37,209 nt of DNA, taken from the NCBI GenBank assembly GCA_012798795.1, contig JAAZMN010000010.1, positions 1 to 37,209 of the forward strand, read 5' to 3'. Origin of the DNA: Bacillota bacterium (GTDB taxonomy: Bacteria; Bacillota; Limnochordia; Darwinibacteriales; DTU012). The translations under genes and the position numbers were made by a program. The first letter of the stretch is position 1; every line of letters starts with the position of its first letter. The notes beneath the pieces were generated by a model. It was not told the origin of the DNA. It worked only from the letters and a program-made list of their open reading frames with translations, and did not search any database. Below are positions 1 to 9,780 of the stretch, piece after piece.

Positions 1-820
1 CTATAAATAATGATGAATAACTGCCAATTATTACTCCCAGTACAAGTGCTAGGGCAAAATCACTGATTGACGCACCCCCAAAAAGGAAAAGCAGAAGCAC
101 TACTATAAACGTAGTTACACTAGTGTTAATTGTACGCGATATTGATTGATTAATACTTTTATTAACCAAATCTTCATCACTTTCTTTTTTACGAAAACTC
201 AAGTTATCGCGAATCCGATCGAAAATTACAATGGTATCGTTAATTGAATAACCCACAACTGTTAGAATCGCTGCTATAAATGTACTGTTTATTTCTTTCC
301 CCAAAAGAGCAAAAATACCGAGGACAATAATTACATCATGCAGAAGAGCAGCAACGGCAGAAACAGCAAATTTGAACTCGAATCTATATGAAATATAGAT
401 TAATATTCCTATTGATGCAACACTCAAAGCAACAACTGCTTGACGAATTAATTCTCTGCCAATTACCGGATAGACAACCTCAGTCTTGCGCTGATCAACT
501 TCACCAAATGCATCAGTCAATGTCTTATCAATCTCGATTATCTCAGAACTGCTGAGCTCACGGGTTCGAATAATAAACTCATTTTTCTGATCCAGCATTT
601 GAATCACAGCATTACCTATCCCTAATTCTGATAAGTCATCATTTAATATCTTACGAATCTCTTCGACAGAAACCTCTCTGGAAACCCGCCGTTCAAGTAA
701 AGTACCCCCTGTAAAATCAATACCCAGATTAAGACCGGGAGTAACAAGAAAAATTAAAGATAGGATTATAGCAACTGCTGAAACTGTAAAGCTCTTATAA
801 CGCAGCCCGACAATATTCAT
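1..820 (-). CDS. secF: Protein translocase subunit SecF (3' end truncated by window edge)
   Basis: Minus-strand reading from ATG at 820 gives MNIVGLRYKSFTVSAVAIILSLIFLVTPGLNLGIDFTGGTLLERRVSR...VVGYSINDTIVIFDRIRDNL..., typical SecF. The ATG overlaps the secD TGA. Open to position 1; absent from the ORF track because it runs off the window. Confidence 0.95.
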   Translation of the reverse strand, partial: MNIVGLRYKSFTVSAVAIILSLIFLVTPGLNLGIDFTGGTLLERRVSREVSVEEIRKILNDDLSELGIGNAVIQMLDQKNEFIIRTRELSSSEIIEIDKTLTDAFGEVDQRKTEVVYPVIGRELIRQAVVALSVASIGILIYISYRFEFKFAVSAVAALLHDVIIVLGIFALLGKEINSTFIAAILTVVGYSINDTIVIFDRIRDNLSFRKKESDEDLVNKSINQSISRTINTSVTTFIVVLLLFLFGGASISDFALALVLGVIIGSYSSLFI

Positions 821-2025
821 TTCTCTACCCCTTTCATCGCAAAGTAGCGGCGCATTTTCTCCGGATTCTGATCTACAATTACTGTTAAAATAACTTTTGT
901 TATAAAAAGTGCAGTGAACATACTCACTAAAATACCAATACTGAGTGTTACTGCGAATCCTCTGATAATGCTGCTCCCAAAATAAAATAATACCGCTGCG
1001 GTAATCAGGGTAGTTACATTAGAATCAATGATGGTTTTAAACGCATGGCTAAAACCAGCATCAATTGCCGGTCGTAATCTTTTGCCAGCATTCAATTCCT
1101 CTTTAATCCGCTCAAAAATTATAATATTAGCATCTACCGCCATTCCTACTGATAGAATAAGGCCTGCTATCCCCGGCAGAGTCAGTACTGCATTGATAGA
1201 AGCTAATATGGCAAATACCAGCAATAGATAAATCCCCAAAGCGATATCCGCTACCAAGCCGGGCAGTCGATAATAAAACACCATATATAATAAGACTAAA
1301 ATAATCCCAATAACTCCAGCTTTAGCACTTCTGTCAATGGAATCCTGCCCTAAAGTCGGTCCCACATTACGAGTCTCCACTATTTCCAAAGGAATTGGCA
1401 GGGACCCTGCTGTTAACATGACAGCTAAATGTTTGGCTTCCTCATAGGAGCCAATACCGGTAATTTGTGCTTTTCCTCCTAAAATCGGTTCTTTAATATT
1501 GACAATCTGCAGTACTTCTCCATCGAGCATTATAATACTCTGCTGATTGACAAATCGAGTAGTAAGTTGACCAAATAAGACCGCACCTTCTTCATTAAAC
1601 TCTAAATCTACAGCCGGACGCCTATATTGATCAGTACCTAACTTAGCACTCTTCAGATATGCCCCTGTTAAAAATGTATTACCATTGGGATCGGCAAACT
1701 CCAGCAAAGCAGTTTTACCAATAGTATTGATAGCCTGCTGTTGATCATGAATCCCCGGTAATTCTACAATAATTCTGCGAGTACCCTGACGCTGAATAAT
1801 AGGTTCGGTTACACCTAACCCATTAATTCTCCGTTCAATAATAGCTTGAGCTCGCTGCATATCTTCTTCTTCAACGATTTCTCCCGTATCCTGCGCTTCT
1901 AAAACTACATGGACTCCTCCCTTTAAATCTAATCCTAAATTTATTGGGGTTTTACTTATCAAAACCACAGATATTATAGTAATCACTATAATAATGCCAA
2001 CACGCCAAGGGTATCCTCGTCTCAA
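817..2025 (-). CDS. secD: Protein translocase subunit SecD
   Basis: Track ORF 817..2055; GLDLKGGVHVVLEA, AVDANIIIFERIKEEL motifs. An SD (AAGGGGGAGAAG) lies inside the track N-terminus and precedes TTG at 2025 (MRRGYPWRVG...), so the start is probably 2025. Confidence 0.95.
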   Translation of the reverse strand: MRRGYPWRVGIIIVITIISVVLISKTPINLGLDLKGGVHVVLEAQDTGEIVEEEDMQRAQAIIERRINGLGVTEPIIQRQGTRRIIVELPGIHDQQQAINTIGKTALLEFADPNGNTFLTGAYLKSAKLGTDQYRRPAVDLEFNEEGAVLFGQLTTRFVNQQSIIMLDGEVLQIVNIKEPILGGKAQITGIGSYEEAKHLAVMLTAGSLPIPLEIVETRNVGPTLGQDSIDRSAKAGVIGIILVLLYMVFYYRLPGLVADIALGIYLLLVFAILASINAVLTLPGIAGLILSVGMAVDANIIIFERIKEELNAGKRLRPAIDAGFSHAFKTIIDSNVTTLITAAVLFYFGSSIIRGFAVTLSIGILVSMFTALFITKVILTVIVDQNPEKMRRYFAMKGVEK

Positions 2026-2065
2026 AACTTCTCCCCCTTTAATCACTATTAACACAGATAAACCA

Positions 2066-2095
2066 ATTATACTATTTGAGCTGAGAGATTGTCAA
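2066..2095 (-). promoter_or_regulatory. Putative sigma-A-type promoter for secDF
   Basis: Minus strand TTGACA (2095-2090), 18-bp spacer, TATAAT (2071-2066), upstream of secD. Confidence 0.75.
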
Positions 2096-2115
2096 CGAAA
2101 CACAACACCAAAATC

Positions 2116-2664
2116 CTACCACTCAAACTCATTGACCGCCCGCAACCAGTGATTTTTTATAGCTCCTTGATATTTACTACTGGGAACATACATTGCTAAA
2201 TATACAACTGCATCACCTTGATGAAAATAAACTGATCTAAGCATTGATTTTTTACCATCAGGACCTACACCCTCTAACGCATAAAAGTAGGTTTTAAGCT
2301 TGTTTGATGTAGTAATCTCCCAATTGGCAAAAACCAATTGATTATCCAGTAAACCATCCCATCTTTTTGCAACAAAATCTATTACCGTATCTGTATCATT
2401 TCCAACCATACTGCCAATTTCCATAATAACAGAACCATCATCCCAAGATATTTCTAAAAATTCGTAACCAAAGATGGTCTTAATAACATACCTTTCAGCA
2501 TTGTTTGGTACCACAGCAAAAAAATGAGGGTCATCGCTGTAATACCACCAATACTGATTATCTTGGTGTAAATAGAATTCTCCTGCAATAGCACTACTAT
2601 TACAAATACCAAAGATTATTATTACAGAAATAATCATAAGATAATGCCTAATCTGCATGGTCAA
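2116..2664 (-). CDS. Secreted protein of unknown function (signal peptide; possible PsbP/DUF1795-like fold)
   Basis: 182-aa ORF, TTG start (ATG two codons in) with SD AGAGGGGG; N-terminal hydrophobic stretch MQIRHYLMIISVIIIFGICNSSAIA with AxA-type cleavage site. Family assignment is inference only. Confidence 0.75.
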   Translation of the reverse strand: MTMQIRHYLMIISVIIIFGICNSSAIAGEFYLHQDNQYWWYYSDDPHFFAVVPNNAERYVIKTIFGYEFLEISWDDGSVIMEIGSMVGNDTDTVIDFVAKRWDGLLDNQLVFANWEITTSNKLKTYFYALEGVGPDGKKSMLRSVYFHQGDAVVYLAMYVPSSKYQGAIKNHWLRAVNEFEW

Positions 2665-2682
2665 TTAAAGCCCCCTCTTTAA

Positions 2683-2708
2683 TAAAAAACCACCCTTAGG
2701 TGGTTTCC
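2683..2708 (-). terminator. Rho-independent terminator downstream of yajC
   Basis: Minus strand GGAAACCACCTAAGGGTGGTTTTTTATT: short GC stem followed by a T run, just after the yajC stop. Confidence 0.8.
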
Positions 2709-2711
2709 CAT

Positions 2712-2999
2712 CTAACTAATAACCGAACCAACGCCAGACTTACTAAGACTAATTACTGTTCCATCGGCAATCTTTAGTTTGATATGATCATCTGATATTG
2801 CTGTAATCTCGCCATGAATACCACCTATGCTTACTATTTTATCTCCTTTAGCCAGTCCATCTATCATAGCCTGCCGCTCTTTTTGTTGAGCTTGCTGAGG
2901 ACGTATCAAGAAAAAATACATAACGGCCAGCATAATTACAAATAGCATTAACAACTGAATAAAAGTACCTACACCGGATACCTCCGCTTCTAAAAACAT
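2712..2999 (-). CDS. yajC: Preprotein translocase subunit YajC
   Basis: 95 aa, one TM helix followed by FFLIRPQQAQQKERQAMIDGLAKGDKIVSIGGIHGEI; SD AAGGAGGTG; located between tgt and secD. Confidence 0.95.
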   Translation of the reverse strand: MFLEAEVSGVGTFIQLLMLFVIMLAVMYFFLIRPQQAQQKERQAMIDGLAKGDKIVSIGGIHGEITAISDDHIKLKIADGTVISLSKSGVGSVIS

Positions 3000-3043
3000 A
3001 AGAATTCACCTCCTTATCATATATTTTCCTCGTTTTACTGATG

Positions 3044-5190
<2,147 letters not shown>

Positions 5191-5192
5191 CT

Positions 5193-6035
5193 TTACTCCT
5201 TGCTGTTATTGTGCATTGTTTTTACAGGATCAAATATCGGCCTGGTTATTTCCAACCCTAATTCATAAAAATAGCCGTCCCGTTCAATAGTTGCAGTTAC
5301 AGGAGCAGTCTTAGAACTGTCTTTATTTCCACCGACTTTATGATTAAAATCTACATGCACAGCAATGTAGTTTGCCGGTGTCATTCCTGCTTCTCGAACT
5401 TGCTTACGTACATCAGTAGGAACTTTCCATACTTGCACATGATAAACAGTGGCCAGGGTTTCTTTTATGACATCACCGATAACTTGATCCAAGCTGTTTT
5501 TGCTTGCAAGATTTTTCTCCAAAACAATATCATCGAGCATAAGCTGCTTGCAATCTTCGATATCGTCTTGAGAAAATGTCACAACTATTTCATTTTCACC
5601 GGCCTTTAGATATCCATCTAATTCAGCCTGTTCTTCTATATCTTTTAGAGCTTGTTTCAAACTATAACCAGTTAATTTCATTTTATTCAGCAGCTGAACA
5701 CCGGCTTGGTTCAAACCTTCTGCACTTACCACTCTTTGCTTGGCATTAATACCTAACTCAATACTGGGATTTATATCTAATGTAATATAATAAGTAGGGA
5801 CCAAACCTCCCGGAATTTTTTGAATTTGGCTTGCAGAACTAACTATGGCTAAAAGCAGGGCTGCAACAATGCTCCATTTCCATAAAATTGGAGGCCGTTT
5901 AATTGTATAAAAAATTTCCTGCCCGATACACACTGGCTTTGTGAAAGGTACTCGCACAAATTCCCCTTGGGAAGTCATAACTATGACATGATCGTCAGCA
6001 GCTGCCTGCATAACGACGCCTCTCCCCCGTTTCAT
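5193..6035 (-). CDS. rsgI: Anti-sigma-I factor RsgI-family protein
   Basis: Track ORF 5193..6053. Cytoplasmic N-terminal region, one TM (WKWSIVAALLLAIVSSASQ), then YYITLDINPSIELGINAKQRVVSAEGLN as in RsgI. Overlaps sigI. SD AAGGAGGAGG lies inside the track N-terminus, so ATG at 6035 is preferred. Confidence 0.9.
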   Translation of the reverse strand: MKRGRGVVMQAAADDHVIVMTSQGEFVRVPFTKPVCIGQEIFYTIKRPPILWKWSIVAALLLAIVSSASQIQKIPGGLVPTYYITLDINPSIELGINAKQRVVSAEGLNQAGVQLLNKMKLTGYSLKQALKDIEEQAELDGYLKAGENEIVVTFSQDDIEDCKQLMLDDIVLEKNLASKNSLDQVIGDVIKETLATVYHVQVWKVPTDVRKQVREAGMTPANYIAVHVDFNHKVGGNKDSSKTAPVTATIERDGYFYELGLEITRPIFDPVKTMHNNSKE

Positions 6036-6049
6036 GCTTACCTCCTCCT

Positions 6050-6793
6050 TCAAACCGTACGTTTTAAATATTCTCTTAGATAGTTAAATTCACCGATTAA
6101 AATTAGCGTTAGAGTAATTATGTATTTTCGCTGACGTTCTAATGTCTTGCGGCTAACACTGACTAACTTCTCCAATTCCTTTAAGGGTAGAGCCTTTCTA
6201 TGGGTAAGAAACTTCAGTAATTCTGGTTCGCTAGCTAATATCTTTGCTACCTCTAATGCTCTATCACGTGCATCCTGATGCTTAGGAGATATTTTCACCA
6301 AGTCTGAAAATAATACTCCATATTCGTTTAACAGCTGATTTAAACGAAAAATCTCTTCACGCCTCTCTTCGCTTTCCTTTTGAAGTTGAATAACTCCAAA
6401 AGCTTCTTTGGATTCAATTTTTCTTATTATGCTGTCTTCAGCATTATCGGTTTCTAAAGCGGAAAGAGGAATTTCATCCTGCCGCCGCATTTTCCGACGA
6501 AAATAGTCTACCATTCTGCGTTTTATAACAATCTCAGCAAAACTAAGAAATGATGATCCGGCTTTAGGGTTGTATGCAGTTATCGCTTCGTCAAAAGCTG
6601 ACATGGCAATACTGGCTTCGTCATCTCTTCCTAAAACAAGATACTTTTTAGCAACTCCGGATGCTACACGCAGATAAAATGGACGATAATCTTTAATCAG
6701 CTGTTCTCTCATGTATTGGTCTCCGTGCTGTGCCTGCTCCACTAAATGATTCAAATCAAAGTTTTTTTCTTTTTTAGCTGAGTTTGATGCCAT
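6050..6793 (-). CDS. sigI: RNA polymerase sigma factor SigI
   Basis: Sigma-70-like region 2 (SIAMSAFDEAITAYNPKAGSSFLSFAEIVIKRRMVDYFRR) and C-terminal HTH (LPLKELEKLVSVSRKTLERQRKYIITLTLIL) characteristic of SigI; paired with rsgI. Confidence 0.92.
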   Translation of the reverse strand: MASNSAKKEKNFDLNHLVEQAQHGDQYMREQLIKDYRPFYLRVASGVAKKYLVLGRDDEASIAMSAFDEAITAYNPKAGSSFLSFAEIVIKRRMVDYFRRKMRRQDEIPLSALETDNAEDSIIRKIESKEAFGVIQLQKESEERREEIFRLNQLLNEYGVLFSDLVKISPKHQDARDRALEVAKILASEPELLKFLTHRKALPLKELEKLVSVSRKTLERQRKYIITLTLILIGEFNYLREYLKRTV

Positions 6794-6817
6794 CAGTTAC
6801 CCTCCCTATTCTATTGA

Positions 6818-6844
6818 TTCGCATAAGTCAACAATTTTCCGGGT
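6818..6844 (-). promoter_or_regulatory. Candidate SigI-type autoregulatory promoter upstream of sigI
   Basis: Minus strand ACCCGGAAAA (ACCCGG at 6844-6839) and TGCGAATC (CGAA at 6821-6818) in the 56-bp era-sigI gap, resembling the ACCC / CGAA elements of SigI promoters. Spacing not verified. Confidence 0.35.
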
Positions 6845-6849
6845 ATGCC

Positions 6850-7740
6850 TTACTCATATCCAAACTCTGATAATGAGCCCGGTTTATTACGCCAATTTTT
6901 TTTAACTTTAACCCACAAATCTAAAAAAACTTGACTTCCAAGTAAAACCTCTATTTGTTGGCGTGCTGCACTTCCTATTTTTTTTAACATGGAGCCTCTT
7001 TTGCCGATGACAATCCCTTTTTGCGAATCACGCTCTACATAAATCGTTGCCCGTATTTTAACAATACCCTTATCAGCTTGTTCTTTAACCTCATCAACAG
7101 CTACAGCCACAGAATGAGGTATTTCCTCTTCCGTAAGATGTAAAATTTGCTCACGAATAAATTCCGCGATAATGAACCGTTCAGGATAGTCAGTAACCCA
7201 ATCGTCAGGATAGTATTTAGGACCTGGGGGCAAGTATTCGATTAATGTATCCGTAAGCTTATCTAAATTGGTACCATATTGAGCCGAAATCGCTATGGTT
7301 TCTGCAAAAAAATTGTGTTTGTCCCGCACCTGCCTTAAGAACTTTTCTTGTTCACTGACAGTTATTAAATCCGACTTATTAGCTATCAAAAATATCGGAG
7401 TATCTATACCTGTTAATTCAGCTGCAACATAATCATCAGCAGTTCGCCACTGAGTAATATCAACCATCATACAGATTACATCGACTTCCTGAAAAGTTGA
7501 GCGTGCAGTTTTAACCATGTATTCACCTAACTTATGTTTAGGGCGGTGAATTCCAGGAGTGTCTATAAAGATAATCTGACCGTCTGGCCTTGTCAGAACC
7601 GCCCTAATCGTATTGCGTGTAGTCTGTGGTTTGCTGGAAACAATCATTAACTTTTGTTCTAAGAGACTGTTTAACAACGTTGATTTACCTACATTAGGTC
7701 GGCCAATTATTGCTGCAAACCCTGACTTAAAGTCTGCCAT
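6850..7740 (-). CDS. era: GTPase Era
   Basis: GRPNVGKSTLLN (G1), DTPGIHRPKHKLGEYM (G3), NKSD (G4), C-terminal KH domain IVIGKRGSMLKKIGSAARQQIE. Confidence 0.97.
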   Translation of the reverse strand: MADFKSGFAAIIGRPNVGKSTLLNSLLEQKLMIVSSKPQTTRNTIRAVLTRPDGQIIFIDTPGIHRPKHKLGEYMVKTARSTFQEVDVICMMVDITQWRTADDYVAAELTGIDTPIFLIANKSDLITVSEQEKFLRQVRDKHNFFAETIAISAQYGTNLDKLTDTLIEYLPPGPKYYPDDWVTDYPERFIIAEFIREQILHLTEEEIPHSVAVAVDEVKEQADKGIVKIRATIYVERDSQKGIVIGKRGSMLKKIGSAARQQIEVLLGSQVFLDLWVKVKKNWRNKPGSLSEFGYE

Positions 7741-7756
7741 TACACTCCTCCTATTC

Positions 7757-8209
7757 CTATAAACTCAATTTCCATACTTGACGATGGATTCCATCTCCGT
7801 ATTCATCGGGCAGAAGCTGTTTAGCTTTAAAACCCAGCTTTGTATACAATCTTAGAGCTGTTTTGTTATTCGGATCTACAGTTAGGCACACATCAGTAAT
7901 ATCATCCTGCCGTAAGATGGAATGAGCAGAGTCTAGAAGCTTATACCCCAGCCCTTGATTGCGATACTCTTCTTTAACAGCAAGTCCAAACAAATATGCC
8001 AAAGATATCTCCGTAAAATCACGCATATATTCTGCTGCCGCTAACACCTGTCCTTGATTAATTAAAAGAAAAACACGACCGTGCCGAATAAAAGGAGGTA
8101 AAAACCAGCTGTTCATTCCTCCTTCTTTGAAAGCCTCCTGCTCAATAGCAATTATCTGTCTAGTCAAGTCTTTGTCCAAATCTCTCAGTTCAATAAAATC
8201 ACAATCCAT
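7757..8209 (-). CDS. GNAT family N-acetyltransferase
   Basis: LAVKEEYRNQGLGYKLLD acetyl-CoA binding motif and DVCLTVDPNNKTALRLYTKLGFKAK; SD GGGGAGAAG. Confidence 0.88.
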   Translation of the reverse strand: MDCDFIELRDLDKDLTRQIIAIEQEAFKEGGMNSWFLPPFIRHGRVFLLINQGQVLAAAEYMRDFTEISLAYLFGLAVKEEYRNQGLGYKLLDSAHSILRQDDITDVCLTVDPNNKTALRLYTKLGFKAKQLLPDEYGDGIHRQVWKLSL

Positions 8210-8612
8210 AATCTTCTCCCCTGAACGCTTTGGGTAACAGCTCCGATATTGTAACTTGGCACATATCTCCCTGCATATTAGCTAAGTATATCATTGTATC
8301 ATCATCAATAAACTCCGCCAGGACTTGACGACAAACTCCACATGGTGTAATTATCTGCTCACTGTCAGCTACAACTGCCAATGCTTTAAAAGCTCTCTCT
8401 CCTTCGGAAACAGCTTTAAATATGGCTGTGCGCTCCGCACAATTTGTCGGGCTATAGGCTGCATTCTCAATATTGCATCCTAAATATACTGTTCCGCTGG
8501 CAGACAAAAGAGCAGCACCGACTTTAAACTTAGAATATGGCACATAAGCTTTTTCGCGAGCAATTTTCGCTAATTCTATTAATTCTTGAACTTCGATGAC
8601 AACCCCTCCCAA
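8199..8612 (-). CDS. cdd: Cytidine deaminase
   Basis: AYVPYSKFKVGAALL, GCNIENAAYSPTNCAERTAIFKAVSEGE, TPCGVCRQVLAEF (zinc-dependent deaminase motifs). Confidence 0.96.
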   Translation of the reverse strand: MGGVVIEVQELIELAKIAREKAYVPYSKFKVGAALLSASGTVYLGCNIENAAYSPTNCAERTAIFKAVSEGERAFKALAVVADSEQIITPCGVCRQVLAEFIDDDTMIYLANMQGDMCQVTISELLPKAFRGEDYGL

Positions 8613-8614
8613 AC

Positions 8615-9307
8615 TTATGCTTTCAGCTGAAATAATAACAGCGTAACTAAAAACCCAATTAGACCGCCTATAATCACTTCCAATGTTGAATGAATATCAC
8701 TCTGCACACGGCTGTGAGCAACTAATAATGCAAGAATAAATCCTAATACTGCAGTAAAACTATTCCCAGCAAATAAAATAGCTGCTGCTAAGCTAAATGC
8801 AATAGCTGTGTGACCGCTGGGCATCCCACCTCTAAGATAGTTTGAACTACCTGTAAAAACCTTTACTATAATACTCACAGCCACAACCAATATTAATGCT
8901 ATCAATGTAAGATTATAACTACCGATGCTCTTTCGCAAAAGCTCAGATTCGAACAGCATTATCCTTTCAAAAAATATCAAATATCCTACTGCTACTGCCA
9001 CTACAGCAGTAACCAGCACTGCACCGGCTGCTGTGTTTTTAGCAATTCGAGCCAAAGGATGAATTTCTTCTGTAACCAAATTCACTACTTCTTCAACTGC
9101 AGTATTTAACATTTCGACAGCAATAACCAACCCTACAGTAATCACTAGAATAAGTAATTCTAAACGGGATACATTTAACATAGCTGCTAATAGTAATACA
9201 AGTATCCCGACTAAAAAATGAACTTTCATGTTGCGTTGAGTCTGTAATACAAAAACAATACCATCAACAGCATATTGGAAACTATCGATAAGGTTTCTCG
9301 ACCTCAC
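8615..9307 (-). CDS. dgkA: Fused DgkA-type (undecaprenol/diacylglycerol) kinase and PAP2-type phosphatase
   Basis: N-terminal DgkA region (NMKVHFLVG...VEMLNTAVEEVVNLVTEEIHPLARIAKNTAAGAVL) followed in frame by a PAP2 region (GGMPSGHTAIAFSLAAAIL...AHSRVQSDIHSTLEVIIGGLIGF). Confidence 0.92.
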   Translation of the reverse strand: MRSRNLIDSFQYAVDGIVFVLQTQRNMKVHFLVGILVLLLAAMLNVSRLELLILVITVGLVIAVEMLNTAVEEVVNLVTEEIHPLARIAKNTAAGAVLVTAVVAVAVGYLIFFERIMLFESELLRKSIGSYNLTLIALILVVAVSIIVKVFTGSSNYLRGGMPSGHTAIAFSLAAAILFAGNSFTAVLGFILALLVAHSRVQSDIHSTLEVIIGGLIGFLVTLLLFQLKA

Positions 9308-9780
9308 TCTTCTTCCTCCTGCTCTCGCATTAGGTTCAGTCTTGACATAATCTGCTCTTCTATCAGCCGCATCTGCCGCTTATCTTGTTTGATTTGATGG
9401 TCATAACCCAACAGGTGCAGTAATCCATGAGCAGCTAAGTAGCAAACCTCCCGAGCAAGACTATGCTGGTACTCGATACTCTGTTCCTCAGCACGCTGTA
9501 ACGAAATGACAATATCCCCCAATACACGGGGACAACCGGCAATCTGCCCAAACTCAAACCCTTCTTCTAAGGGAAAAGACAAAACATCAGTTGCTTGATT
9601 AATATTTCGGTATTGGCAGTTCAATTTCTGAATGAATTCATTATCAGCGAAAGTCAAACTGACTTCTATATCATTCTCTACACCGATTAATTCCAGTCCA
9701 ATCTCTAAAGCCTGCTTGACTAGGTTATCTAGCCCTACAGCATCCACTTTATCTTGTTCATTATTTATGTATATATCCAC
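9304..9780 (-). CDS. ybeY: Endoribonuclease YbeY (rRNA maturation factor)
   Basis: LNCQYRNINQATDVLSFPLEE, LGDIVISLQRAEEQ and metal-binding HGLLHLLGYDH. Confidence 0.97.
   Translation of the reverse strand: MDIYINNEQDKVDAVGLDNLVKQALEIGLELIGVENDIEVSLTFADNEFIQKLNCQYRNINQATDVLSFPLEEGFEFGQIAGCPRVLGDIVISLQRAEEQSIEYQHSLAREVCYLAAHGLLHLLGYDHQIKQDKRQMRLIEEQIMSRLNLMREQEEEE

Noticed and set aside
1028-1231. Plus-strand 67-aa ORF inside secD (and similar plus-strand ORFs inside other minus-strand genes, e.g. 4712-5071, 16847-17263, 13900-14241)
   Set aside because: Entirely antisense to well-supported genes, no convincing SD, composition typical of antisense shadow ORFs.
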